A stretch of 64,000 nt of DNA, from positions 1 to 64,000 of the forward strand of contig JBJOMW010000006.1 of the NCBI GenBank assembly GCA_046052145.1, in the 5' to 3' direction. The stretch is from Falsiroseomonas sp046052145 (lineage in GTDB: Bacteria > Pseudomonadota > Alphaproteobacteria > Acetobacterales > Acetobacteraceae). Under the pieces are notes generated by a model, which saw only the letters and a program-made list of their open reading frames with translations, made no database searches and was not told where the DNA came from. Made by a program: the position numbers and the translations under genes. Below are positions 51,948-60,054 of this stretch, piece by piece. How positions within the stretch are numbered: position 1 is the first letter of the stretch; each line of letters starts with the position of its first letter.

Positions 51948-52753
51948 TCAAGGCCATCATTCTCGACTGGGCCGGCACGGTGCTGGACCATGGCTCGCGG
52001 GCGCCGATGGGTGCCTTTGTCGAGGCCTTCGGGCGCTTCGGCGTGGAACTCAGCATCGCGCAGGCCCGCGGGCCGATGGGGATGGCGAAGGCCGACCATA
52101 TCCGCCTGGTCGGCCGCGCCGTGAACGAGGCCTGGCGCGAACGCCATGGGCGCGACTTCGACGAGAGCGATGTGCAGGCCATCTTCGAGGTGTTCGAGCC
52201 GCTGAACATCGCAGCTGTCGAAGCCCACAGTGCCCTGATCCCCGGCGCGCGGCAGACGCTGGAGTGGTGCGCGGCGCGCGGCATCCGGATCGGCTCCACC
52301 ACTGGCTATACGCGCCCGATCATGCAGCGCCTCGCCCCGCTCGCAGCCGCGCAGGGCTTTGCGCCGGAGGTGATGGTCTGCGCTGGCGATCTGGCGGCCG
52401 GCCGGCCGGCGCCGCTGCAGATGTGGAAGGCCATGGCCGAGATGGGCGTCTGGCCGGCGAGCGCCGTCATCAAGGTGGATGACACGCCGCCTGGCATCGG
52501 CGAGGGACGCGCCGCCGGCACCTGGGCGGTCGGCGTTGCACTGTCGGGCAACATTGCCGGGCTGACGGAAGCGGAACTGGCCGCCTTGCCCGAGGCCGAG
52601 CGGGCCGCCCTGCGCCGTCAGGCCGAATCCGAGCTGACGGCCGTCGGCGCTCATCTGGTCATCGACTCTATCGCAGACCTCCCCGCGGCGGTGGCGGAGA
52701 TCGAGGGGTGGATCGCGCGCGGAGAGGACCCGTCGTCATCGCGCGCAATATGA
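51944..52753 (+). CDS. phnX: Phosphonoacetaldehyde hydrolase (phosphonatase)
   Basis: A 269-residue HAD-family enzyme. The nucleophile Asp8 lies in ILDWAGT, the Schiff-base lysine K49 in MGMAKADHIR, STTGYTRPIM near 121 holds the HAD Ser/Thr, and Mg-binding aspartates are in IKVDDTPPG. These are the signature residues of PhnX, which forms an imine with phosphonoacetaldehyde and cleaves its C-P bond to acetaldehyde and phosphate. It is co-translated with the FAD oxidase. The downstream AEP-type importer begins 86 bp later and may have its own promoter. Confidence 0.93.
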   Translation: MIKAIILDWAGTVLDHGSRAPMGAFVEAFGRFGVELSIAQARGPMGMAKADHIRLVGRAVNEAWRERHGRDFDESDVQAIFEVFEPLNIAAVEAHSALIPGARQTLEWCAARGIRIGSTTGYTRPIMQRLAPLAAAQGFAPEVMVCAGDLAAGRPAPLQMWKAMAEMGVWPASAVIKVDDTPPGIGEGRAAGTWAVGVALSGNIAGLTEAELAALPEAERAALRRQAESELTAVGAHLVIDSIADLPAAVAEIEGWIARGEDPSSSRAI

Positions 52754-52771
52754 CGCGGAACTGCAATCTGT

Positions 52772-52793
52772 CCGTCACGCAGGTGTCGCTTCG
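52772..52793 (+). promoter_or_regulatory. Partial Pho-box-like element before the AEP importer
   Basis: GTCA at 52772 and GTCG at 52783 are 11 bp apart, matching PhoB repeat spacing with one departure in the second unit. It lies 67 bp upstream of the binding-protein ATG. A -10 is not obvious. It is weaker than the sites at 44860 and 56759 and could be chance. Confidence 0.35.
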
Positions 52794-52838
52794 TTCCGCT
52801 AGGGCATGGGCCGCCAACCCAGCCAGGGAATGCTGTCC

Positions 52839-53867
52839 ATGCGACGGAGTCTTGTCCTCACCGGTCTCGCCCTTGGGCTTGGCCTGATCGCCGCGCCGGC
52901 CGCCGAGGCCCAGCAGCGCACGCGCCTGACCGTCTACACCGCGCTCGAGAATGAGCAGCTCGCGCCTTTCAAGCAGGCCGCCGAAGCGGCCGTGCCGGGC
53001 ATCGAGATCGCCTGGGTGCGCGACAGCACCGGCGTCATCACCGCGCGCCTGATCGCGGAGCGCGCCAACCCGCGCGCCGATATCGTCTGGGGCCTGTCCG
53101 TCTTCTCGCTGCTGCAGCTGGAAGGCATGGACATGCTGGAGCCCTACACGCCGCGTGGTGCGGAGGCACTGCGCCCCAACATGCGCTCCGCCCGCAACCC
53201 GATGACCTGGACCGGCATGGACGCCTTCGTCTCGGCCGTCTGCTTCAACACGGTGGTCGCGCAGCAGCGTGGCCTGCCGCGCCCGAGCACCTGGGCCGAC
53301 CTTCTCGACCCGCGCTTCCGTGGCCAGATCGCCATGCCGAACCCCAACAGCTCCGGCACGGGTTTCCTGACCATCGCGGGCTGGATCGGTACGCAGGGCG
53401 AGGCGCGCGCCTGGGACTACATGGCGCGGCTGCACGACAACATCCAGGTCTACACCCACTCCGGCTCGGCGCCCTGCAACAACGCCGCGCGCGGCGAATA
53501 TGCAGTCGGCCTCAGCTTCGACATGCGCTCCGTCGCGCTGAAGAACCAGGGTGCGCCCATCGACATCATCGTGCCGAGCGACGGTGTGGGCTTCGACCTG
53601 GAGGCGACGGCGATCGTCCGCGGCACGCGCAACCTCGATGCAGCGCGCCGCCTGGCCGATTTCGCCGTCAGCCGCCAGGCGATGGAGCTTTATGGCCGCT
53701 ACTACGCGCTGCTGGCCCTGCCGGGCGTGGAGCCGACGGTGCGCGGCTACCCGACCGAATTCGCCGAGCGTCTGGTGAGCGCGAACTTCACTGAGATTGC
53801 GGCGAACCGCGACCGTATCCTGCGCGAGTGGGCGCAGCGCTTCGACGGCAAGTCCGCGCCGCGCTGA
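52839..53867 (+). CDS. 2-Aminoethylphosphonate-type ABC transporter binding protein
   Basis: A 342-residue periplasmic binding protein of the iron/AEP (solute-binding family 1, Fbp-like) group: signal peptide 1-24 ending AAEAQ, then LTVYTALENEQLAPF, ADIVWGLSVFSLL and ARLHDNIQVYTHSGSAPCNNAARGEYAVG. Homologues encoded beside phnX bind 2-aminoethylphosphonate. It starts the second transcription unit of the phnX region and overlaps the ATPase gene by 1 bp. The start at 52839 is chosen for the signal peptide and the AGGGA ribosome-binding site at 52824. An iron transporter is the alternative, made unlikely by the setting. Confidence 0.82.
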   Translation: MRRSLVLTGLALGLGLIAAPAAEAQQRTRLTVYTALENEQLAPFKQAAEAAVPGIEIAWVRDSTGVITARLIAERANPRADIVWGLSVFSLLQLEGMDMLEPYTPRGAEALRPNMRSARNPMTWTGMDAFVSAVCFNTVVAQQRGLPRPSTWADLLDPRFRGQIAMPNPNSSGTGFLTIAGWIGTQGEARAWDYMARLHDNIQVYTHSGSAPCNNAARGEYAVGLSFDMRSVALKNQGAPIDIIVPSDGVGFDLEATAIVRGTRNLDAARRLADFAVSRQAMELYGRYYALLALPGVEPTVRGYPTEFAERLVSANFTEIAANRDRILREWAQRFDGKSAPR

Positions 53868-54994
53868 TGTCGGTGGCGCTGGAGGAAGGCGGCGCGACGA
53901 CCGGCGGCCATACGCCGCCGGCACGCCCGCCCTTCCTCGAGATCGCAAGCGTCGGCAAGCAATTCGGCAGCTTTGTCGCGCTGAAGGACGTCTCGCTCTC
54001 GATTTCCGAGGGCGAGTTCGTCTCTTTCGTCGGCCCCTCGGGCTGCGGTAAGACGACCTTGCTCCGGGCGATCGCCGGGCTTGATCCTGCGACCACAGGC
54101 GTGATCCGGCAGGCGGGGCGGGAGATCACCGGCCTGCCGCCGGCTGCGCGCGATTTCGGCATCGTGTTTCAGTCCTATGCGCTGTTCCCAAACCTCACGG
54201 TCGCGCAGAACGTCGCTTATGGCCTGCGTGGCCCGGGCTGGAGCCGCAGCCGCACCGATACGCGTGTTGACGAGTTGATCCGCCTTGTCGGCCTGGCGGA
54301 GCATGCGCGGAAGTATCCGGCGCAGCTCTCAGGTGGGCAACAACAGCGTGTGGCGCTGGCGCGTGCGCTTGCGCCCGAGCCGGGGCTGCTGCTGCTCGAC
54401 GAGCCGCTCTCCGCGCTCGATGCCATCGTCCGGCTGCATCTGCGCCAGGAAATTCGCGCACTGCAGCGGCGGCTGGGCGTGACCACCATCATGGTCACCC
54501 ACGATCAGGAAGAGGCCATGAGCGTGTCCGACCGCATCGTGGTGATGAGCCGCGGGCGCGTCGAGCAGGTCGGCACGCCGGAGGATGTCTATCGCCACCC
54601 GGCGAGCGCCTTTGTCGCCGGCTTCGTTGGTCGCTCCTCTATGATCGAGGGGGTGGTTGGTGCGACCCCGGCGACGATCGAAGCGGGCGGCCATGTGATC
54701 CCGGCGGAGGCGGCGGGCGGCATGCTCTACGGCGCCGAGCTCCGCGCCTTCGTCCGGCCCGAGGATGTGCGGCTTGGCGATGCGGCGCGCGACATGCCCG
54801 GCGCGATGCTGATGGATGTCGTCCATGTGGAGTTCCTGGGCGCGACCTGCCGCGTTGCGTTGGAAGCCGGGCGGCTCAGGCTGGAAGCGGATGCCCCAAT
54901 GGCGTCGCTTCGTGCGGCCGGTGCGGTTCCAGGGGGCCGTCTCCTCGCCGCCATTCCGGCCGCTGCGGTGATGGTCTTTCCGGCCGATGTCTGA
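53867..54994 (+). CDS. 2-Aminoethylphosphonate-type ABC transporter ATP-binding protein
   Basis: A 375-residue ATPase of the spermidine/iron/AEP group: Walker A GPSGCGKTT (about 55-63), Q-loop FQSYALFPNL, signature LSGGQQQR (about 153-160), Walker B LLLLDEPLSALD, switch MVTHDQEEAM, and a C-terminal TOBE regulatory domain (about 260-372). It couples to the fused permease at 54987 with an 8-bp gene overlap. An N-terminal extension of about 20 residues rich in Gly and Pro precedes the ATPase core. It imports the phosphonate whose aminoethyl form is degraded through the oxidase-PhnX pair. Confidence 0.88.
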   Translation: MSVALEEGGATTGGHTPPARPPFLEIASVGKQFGSFVALKDVSLSISEGEFVSFVGPSGCGKTTLLRAIAGLDPATTGVIRQAGREITGLPPAARDFGIVFQSYALFPNLTVAQNVAYGLRGPGWSRSRTDTRVDELIRLVGLAEHARKYPAQLSGGQQQRVALARALAPEPGLLLLDEPLSALDAIVRLHLRQEIRALQRRLGVTTIMVTHDQEEAMSVSDRIVVMSRGRVEQVGTPEDVYRHPASAFVAGFVGRSSMIEGVVGATPATIEAGGHVIPAEAAGGMLYGAELRAFVRPEDVRLGDAARDMPGAMLMDVVHVEFLGATCRVALEAGRLRLEADAPMASLRAAGAVPGGRLLAAIPAAAVMVFPADV

Positions 54995-56738
54995 TGCGAC
55001 GCTCGGCGAGCGTCTGTCGGTGCCGGGCCCGGGGCGCGGCCGCGTGGAGGGCCCGCCGGTGCGCCTGCGGGCTTCACTCGATGACCGTCTGATGCAGGCG
55101 GGGCTTTGGCTGGCGCTCGCCTTCCTGCTGGCGGCGCTGGTGCTGCCCATGGCGATGCTGCTGGTGCGGGCCTTCCAGGACGCCGAGGGCGCCTTCGTCG
55201 GGCTGGCGAATTTCGTCACCTATGTCTCGACGCCGGCGCTGGTCCGATCGGTCTGGAACAGTGTGTGGACGGCGGCGGTGACCACTGTGATCGTCGTGCC
55301 CTTGGCCTTCGGGTATGCCTATGCCCTGACGCGATCCTGCATGCCGTTCAAGCCAGTCTTCCGCGCGGTGATGCTGCTGCCGATCCTAGCGCCGTCCCTG
55401 CTGCCGGCGCTGGCGCTGATCTACCTCTTCGGCAACCAGGGCATGCTGCGCTGGCTGCTGTTCGGCGAGAACATCTACGGCCCCTGGGGCATCATCGCGG
55501 CCCAGGTCTTCTACTGCTTCCCTTCGGCGGCGATCATCCTCGCCGTCGCGCTCGCGACCGCCGATGCGCGGCTCTATGAAGCGGCGGAGGCGCTCAAGGC
55601 TGGGCGTGCGCGCATCTTCGCCAGCGTCACCCTGCCCGGGGCGCGCTATGGGTTGGTGTCGTCCGCGGTGGTGGTGTTCACGCTGGTCGTCACCGATTTC
55701 GGCATCCCGAAGGTCATCGGCGGCCAATTCCAGGTGCTGGCGACCGATGTCTACAAGCAGGTCGTCGGGCTGCAGAACTTCAACATGGGCGCGGTGGTCG
55801 GCATCGTGCTGCTGCTGCCCGCGCTGGCCGCCTTCGCCCTGCAACGCTGGGCGGAGGGCAAGCGCAGCGCGACCCTGACAGGGCGTGCCGTCCCTTATGT
55901 GCCGCGACCGCGCCGCGCGCGCGACCTTCCCTTGCTGGTGCTCTGCACGGTGATCGCGCTGCTGCTGCTCGGGATCGTCGGCGTTGCGGCATGGGGTTCG
56001 TTGATCCGCTTCTGGCCGTGGAACCTGTCGCTCACGCTCGACAATTATGACTTCGCGCGATTCGATTCGGCCGGCTGGGGCGGGTTCTGGACCTCGGTGC
56101 AGATGGGCTTCTGGGCGGCGACGATCGGCGCCGTGATAATCTTCGTCACGGCCTGGCTGCAGGAACGTGCGCCGCGCGCGACACGCGCCGACCGCGCGCT
56201 GCGCATGGTGGTGGGTCTCTGCGCGACGGCGCCTCTGGCGATCCCGGGGCTCGTCCTCGGCGTGGCCTACATCCTGTTTTTCAACCACCCAGCCAATCCG
56301 TTGGTCTTTCTGTATGGGACGCTGGCGATACTGGTGCTGAATTGCCTCGTGCATTTCTACACCGTGGGTCATCTGACGGCCGTGACGGCCGTGCGGCAAC
56401 TCGACCCGGAATTCGAAGCGGTGGGGGCCAGCCTGAAGGTGCCGGTCTGGGTGACCTTCGGGCGCGTGACGCTGCCGATCTGCCTGCCCGCGCTGCTGGA
56501 GATCTGGGTCTATCTGTTCGTCAGCGCGATGACGACGGTCAGCGCCGTGATCTTCCTCTACGGACCCGACACCAAGCCGGCCTCGGTGGCGGTGGTCCAT
56601 ATGGACGAGGCCGGGCAGGCGAGCGCGGCCGCCGCCATGGCCTGCGTGCTGCTGGCTGCCACAACCGTGGCGAAGCTCGCACAGCTGGTCGTCGGCGCCT
56701 TGGCCGACCGCGCAACCCAGGCGTGGCGCCGACGCTGA
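54987..56738 (+). CDS. 2-Aminoethylphosphonate-type ABC transporter permease, fused double subunit
   Basis: A 583-residue inner-membrane permease with about 12 helices in two halves, each with an EAA-like loop (EAAEALKAGRARIFASVTLP at about 190-209 and EAVGASLKVPVWVTFGRVTLP at about 475-495). It therefore replaces two PhnU/PhnV subunits with one chain, as in FbpB-type iron permeases. The segment VTDFGIPKVIGGQFQVLATDVYKQVVGLQNFNMGAVVG is typical of the AEP branch. It overlaps the ATPase gene by 8 bp and ends the unit; a Pho box for the next unit lies 20 bp downstream. Confidence 0.87.
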   Translation: MSDATLGERLSVPGPGRGRVEGPPVRLRASLDDRLMQAGLWLALAFLLAALVLPMAMLLVRAFQDAEGAFVGLANFVTYVSTPALVRSVWNSVWTAAVTTVIVVPLAFGYAYALTRSCMPFKPVFRAVMLLPILAPSLLPALALIYLFGNQGMLRWLLFGENIYGPWGIIAAQVFYCFPSAAIILAVALATADARLYEAAEALKAGRARIFASVTLPGARYGLVSSAVVVFTLVVTDFGIPKVIGGQFQVLATDVYKQVVGLQNFNMGAVVGIVLLLPALAAFALQRWAEGKRSATLTGRAVPYVPRPRRARDLPLLVLCTVIALLLLGIVGVAAWGSLIRFWPWNLSLTLDNYDFARFDSAGWGGFWTSVQMGFWAATIGAVIIFVTAWLQERAPRATRADRALRMVVGLCATAPLAIPGLVLGVAYILFFNHPANPLVFLYGTLAILVLNCLVHFYTVGHLTAVTAVRQLDPEFEAVGASLKVPVWVTFGRVTLPICLPALLEIWVYLFVSAMTTVSAVIFLYGPDTKPASVAVVHMDEAGQASAAAAMACVLLAATTVAKLAQLVVGALADRATQAWRRR

Positions 56739-56758
56739 GGCGCGAAAGACCGCCGACG

Positions 56759-56798
56759 GTCATGTCGGCGTCATGCGGCCGCAACACGCCGCCGCTAC
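56759..56798 (+). promoter_or_regulatory. Pho box (two GTCAT repeats, 11-bp spacing) upstream of the second phytase-like gene
   Basis: GTCAT at 56759 and GTCAT at 56770 are identical and 11 bp apart, the PhoB half-site spacing. A possible -10 (GCTACAT, 56793-56799) follows at a suitable distance. The gene start is at 56832. Together with the site at 44860, this places the second phytase and second phnDEE unit under the same control. PhoB binding is inferred. Confidence 0.62.
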
Positions 56799-56831
56799 AT
56801 GCCCGTCACCATCGAAGAACGGGAGATATCG

Positions 56832-58217
56832 ATGCGGTCCCTTCTGCTGTCCTGCGCCGCCGCCCTTGGCCTCGCAGCTGCCGCTCATGCCGACCAGCGG
56901 TTCGAATCCACGCTGGTGGGCCATGCCATCCTGCCGGCCTTCACCATGGCGGTGCCGCCGGCCGATGCGCCGCGCGACGCGCTGGTCTCGGGCAAGTTCG
57001 CGGGCCCGGGCAATCTGCGCGTGGATCGCCCCGGCGCGGTGATGGGCGATACGGGCCCGATGCATGGCCGCCGCGCGACCGGCATCGCCTTTCCCTTCAT
57101 CGGCCAGCCCGTGCAGGGCTTCTCCGGCATCAAGCCTGTGACTGGCGAGCCCGGGAATTTCTGGGTGCTCACCGACAATGGCTTCGGCAACCGCCGTAAC
57201 AGCCCCGATGCGCTGCTGATGTTCCACAAGGTGCGCCCGAACTGGCAGACCGGCCAGGTCGAGATGCTGCAGACCACCTTCCTCCGCGATCCGGAGCGCC
57301 GCATTCCTTTCCGCATCGCCTATGAAGGCACGGAGGCGCGCTACCTCACCGGCGCTGATTTCGACCTCGAGAGCATCCAGCCGCTGCCCGATGGCAGCTT
57401 CATGATCGGCGAGGAGTTTGGCCCCTTCCTGGTGCATATCTCTGCCGATGGCGTGGTCCAGCGCGTGATCGAGACGCGGATGGACGGCCAGGTTCTGATG
57501 TCGCCGGACCATCCGGCGCTGCAGGTCGCGGCCAGCCCGACGCAGGGCGTGCCGTACCGTGCTCGCCGCTCCGGCGGGTATGAGGGCATGGCGCTGACGC
57601 CGGATGGCCGCACGCTCTGGGCCATGCTGGAGCAGCCGCTCTTCGCGTCGAATTCCGACCAGTCGGAAGGTCAGTTCCTGCGCGTGCTGGAATTCGACGT
57701 GGCCCGCATGGATTGGACGGGCCGCCAGGTCCGCTACCGTCTGGAGCCCGGCGCCACCGCGATCGGCGATTTCAACTTCATCGACGCGATGCGCGCCCTG
57801 GTGATCGAGCGCGACAACGGAGAGGGCGATCCCGGCCTCGCTTGCGCCCAGGGCGTGCAGCCCAGCGTGCAGGCGCCCTGCTTCCCGCTGCCGGCACGCT
57901 TCAAGCGCATCTATGTAGTGGATCTGGCGCAGACCGATGCCGACGGCTTTGTCCGGAAGATCGGCCATATCGACCTGATGGCGATGCGTGACCCTGAGGG
58001 CCGTGCGCGCATCCGCGGCGCGCTGCCGGCCAACACGCCGCGCGACCGCTTCACCTTCCCCTTCTTCACCATCGAGAACGTCGCGATGGTGGATGCCGAC
58101 CACATCATCGTCGGCAACGACAACAACCTGCCCTTCAGCGCCGGCCGCCAGTTCTTCGAGGCCGATGCGAATGAGCTGATCCTGCTGCGCGTGCCCGAAT
58201 TGCTGCGCGCGCGCTGA
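56832..58217 (+). CDS. Secreted phytase-like (esterase-like) protein, second copy
   Basis: A 461-residue exported protein: signal peptide 1-20 (SLLLSCAAALGLAAAAHA), then an esterase-like phytase domain with GFSGIKPVTGEPGNFWVLTDNGFG (about 98-121), FDLESIQPLPDGSFMIGEEFGPF (about 177-199), GYEGMALTPDGRTLWAMLE and NVAMVDADHIIVGNDNNLPF. It shares only the C-terminal phytase domain with the 736-residue protein at 48616 and lacks that protein's N-terminal propeller. A GGGAGA site supports the ATG at 56832. It heads a phnD-E-E unit behind a Pho box, so phosphate release from esters outside the cell is the likely job. Confidence 0.82.
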   Translation: MRSLLLSCAAALGLAAAAHADQRFESTLVGHAILPAFTMAVPPADAPRDALVSGKFAGPGNLRVDRPGAVMGDTGPMHGRRATGIAFPFIGQPVQGFSGIKPVTGEPGNFWVLTDNGFGNRRNSPDALLMFHKVRPNWQTGQVEMLQTTFLRDPERRIPFRIAYEGTEARYLTGADFDLESIQPLPDGSFMIGEEFGPFLVHISADGVVQRVIETRMDGQVLMSPDHPALQVAASPTQGVPYRARRSGGYEGMALTPDGRTLWAMLEQPLFASNSDQSEGQFLRVLEFDVARMDWTGRQVRYRLEPGATAIGDFNFIDAMRALVIERDNGEGDPGLACAQGVQPSVQAPCFPLPARFKRIYVVDLAQTDADGFVRKIGHIDLMAMRDPEGRARIRGALPANTPRDRFTFPFFTIENVAMVDADHIIVGNDNNLPFSAGRQFFEADANELILLRVPELLRAR

Positions 58218-58230
58218 ACCAAAGCCTGGG

Positions 58231-58252
58231 GGGCGCGCCACGGCGCGCCCCT
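58231..58252. repeat. 10-bp inverted repeat between the phytase-like gene and phnD2
   Basis: GGGGCGCGCC and GGCGCGCCCC face each other with a 2-base gap (58231-58252), 14 bp after the phytase-like stop. It can form a strong hairpin in RNA but has no T-tract. It may protect the upstream message or reduce read-through into phnD2; alternatively it is a simple GC-rich chance palindrome. Confidence 0.5.
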
Positions 58253-58279
58253 TCGCGACAGAGACGAAGGAGAGCCCGC

Positions 58280-59194
58280 ATGATCCGCCGCCGCGCCACG
58301 CTTCTCGCGCCTCTTGGTCTGCTCGCCGTCCCGACCATCGGCCGCGCCCAGGCCGGCTGGCGCGCGCAGTTCCGGGAGATCCGCTACGGCATCATCTCTT
58401 CGGAGAATGAGCGCGACGCGATCGCGCGCCTCCAGGGCCTCGCCGCCTATAGCGAGCGCAAGCTCGGCGTGCCGATGCGCGTCACGCGCGGCACGGATTA
58501 CGCGGCGGTGGTGGAGGCGCTGCGCTCGAACCAGCTGGAATTCGCCCATCTCGGCCCGGCCGCCTATGCGCTGGCGCGGCGTTCGATGGGCGAGCGCGTC
58601 GTGCCGCTGCTGCGCCACCGCGGCCTTGATGGGGCGGAGGGCTACTTCTCCGTCATCTTCGTCCGCGCCGACAGCCCGGTTCGGACGCTGGCCGATCTGC
58701 GCGGCCGTTCCTTCGCCTTTGCCGATCCGAACTCCGCCTCGGGCTTCGCGGCGCCGAGCTACTTCCTCCGCAAGGAGGGTGTGGAGCCGGCGCGCTTCTT
58801 CGGCCGCACCGGCTTCTCCGGCAACCACGAGCAATCGGTGATCGCCGTCCTGAACGGGACCTTCGACGCGGCGGCGACCTTCTGGAACAATGAGAGCAGC
58901 GGCAATATCCAGCGCATGGTGGAGGAGGGCATGATCCAGCCTGGCTCCACGCGCATCATCTGGACCAGCCCGCTCATCCCGAACTCACCGACCGTCACCC
59001 GCGCCGAGGTGCCGCAGGATCTGCGCCGCGACTTCATCGCGATGATGCAGGCGATGCCGCAGGAGGCGCCGGAGGTGCTGCGCCAGATCAGCGCCAACAC
59101 CGCGGGCTTCGCGCTTGCCCGCCACGAGGACTACGCCGACGTCATCGCCATGACCGACGAGAACCAGGCGCAGCGCCGCGAGCGCCGTTCTTGA
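58280..59194 (+). CDS. phnD: Phosphonate ABC transporter substrate-binding protein, second copy
   Basis: A 304-residue PhnD-type protein. Twin-arginine-like signal (IRRRATLLAPLGLLAVPTIG, cut near RAQA). The mature part has FREIRYGIISSENERDAIARL, TDYAAVVEALRSNQLEFAHLG, and FADPNSASGFAAPSYFLR, the PhnD ligand-gripping pattern. It shares the fold with the first PhnD but differs strongly in sequence (NERDAI versus ESDRLG at the domain start), so ligand preference probably differs. A GGAGAG site supports 58280. It is followed by two permease genes but no ATPase. Confidence 0.9.
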   Translation: MIRRRATLLAPLGLLAVPTIGRAQAGWRAQFREIRYGIISSENERDAIARLQGLAAYSERKLGVPMRVTRGTDYAAVVEALRSNQLEFAHLGPAAYALARRSMGERVVPLLRHRGLDGAEGYFSVIFVRADSPVRTLADLRGRSFAFADPNSASGFAAPSYFLRKEGVEPARFFGRTGFSGNHEQSVIAVLNGTFDAAATFWNNESSGNIQRMVEEGMIQPGSTRIIWTSPLIPNSPTVTRAEVPQDLRRDFIAMMQAMPQEAPEVLRQISANTAGFALARHEDYADVIAMTDENQAQRRERRS

Positions 59195-60054
59195 GCCTGA
59201 CCGTCGCCGCCGTCACGGCGCGGTGGCGGGAGGAGACCGCGGCCCGCCGCCGCCGCGGCCTTGGCTGTTTCGCGCTCTTTGTCGCGGCGACGCAGGTGGC
59301 GGCATGGGTGGGCGAGGTGGACTTCGCCCGGCTGATGGAAGGGCTGCCGCGCGCGGGCGATTACATCGCGCGCACCATCCCCGTGCTGCGCTGGGAGAGC
59401 CTGGGCGCCGATCTCGGCGAATGGATGTGGGGCCTCGACCTCTGGGGGGAGCTCCTGCTCGATACGGTGCTGATCGCCTATACCGGCACCGTGCTGGGCG
59501 GGGCGGCGGCGCTGCTGCTCTCCTTCACGGCAGCGGCGACCTTTGCGCCGCCCTGGGCGGTGATGCTGTCGCGCCGCGCGCTGGAATTCGCGCGCACCGT
59601 GCCGACGCTCGTTTTCGCGCTGATCTTCGTCTACGCCTTCGGCCTCGGTCCCTTTGCCGGCGTGCTGGCGATCGCGCTGCACACAATGGGCGCCTTGGGG
59701 AAACTCTTTGCCGAGGTGCATGAGAACGCCGACCCCCGTACGCCGGAAGGGATCCGTGCCGCGGGCGGCAGCTGGACGCAGGCGATGCGCTTCGGCGTCC
59801 TGCCGCAATCCTTGCCCGGTATGCTTTCCTTTGGGCTGCTCCGGCTCGAGATCAATGTGCGGGAGGCGAGCGTGCTCGGCCTGGTCGGCGCCGGCGGCAT
59901 CGGGGAGGAGCTGTATCTCGCCGTTCGGCAATTCGAGTATCCGGACATCTCCGCGATCATCGTGCTGATCCTGCTGACGGTCGCCGTGATCGACCAGCTC
60001 TGTGCGCGGCTGCGCCACCGCATCCTGGGCGCGGAGGCGCTGCGCGTCGTATGA
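59191..60054 (+). CDS. phnE: Phosphonate ABC transporter permease, second set, first permease
   Basis: A 287-residue PhnE-type permease beginning at a TTG (59191) that overlaps the phnD2 stop as TTGA; no ATG fits the family start. It has RTVPTLVFALIFVYAFGLGPFAG, the ENADPRTPEGIRAAGGSW loop and LVGAGGIGEELY, very close in pattern to the first-set permease at 46745. Six helices are predicted. It pairs with the next permease (ATGA overlap). Confidence 0.9.
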   Translation: MSLTVAAVTARWREETAARRRRGLGCFALFVAATQVAAWVGEVDFARLMEGLPRAGDYIARTIPVLRWESLGADLGEWMWGLDLWGELLLDTVLIAYTGTVLGGAAALLLSFTAAATFAPPWAVMLSRRALEFARTVPTLVFALIFVYAFGLGPFAGVLAIALHTMGALGKLFAEVHENADPRTPEGIRAAGGSWTQAMRFGVLPQSLPGMLSFGLLRLEINVREASVLGLVGAGGIGEELYLAVRQFEYPDISAIIVLILLTVAVIDQLCARLRHRILGAEALRVV

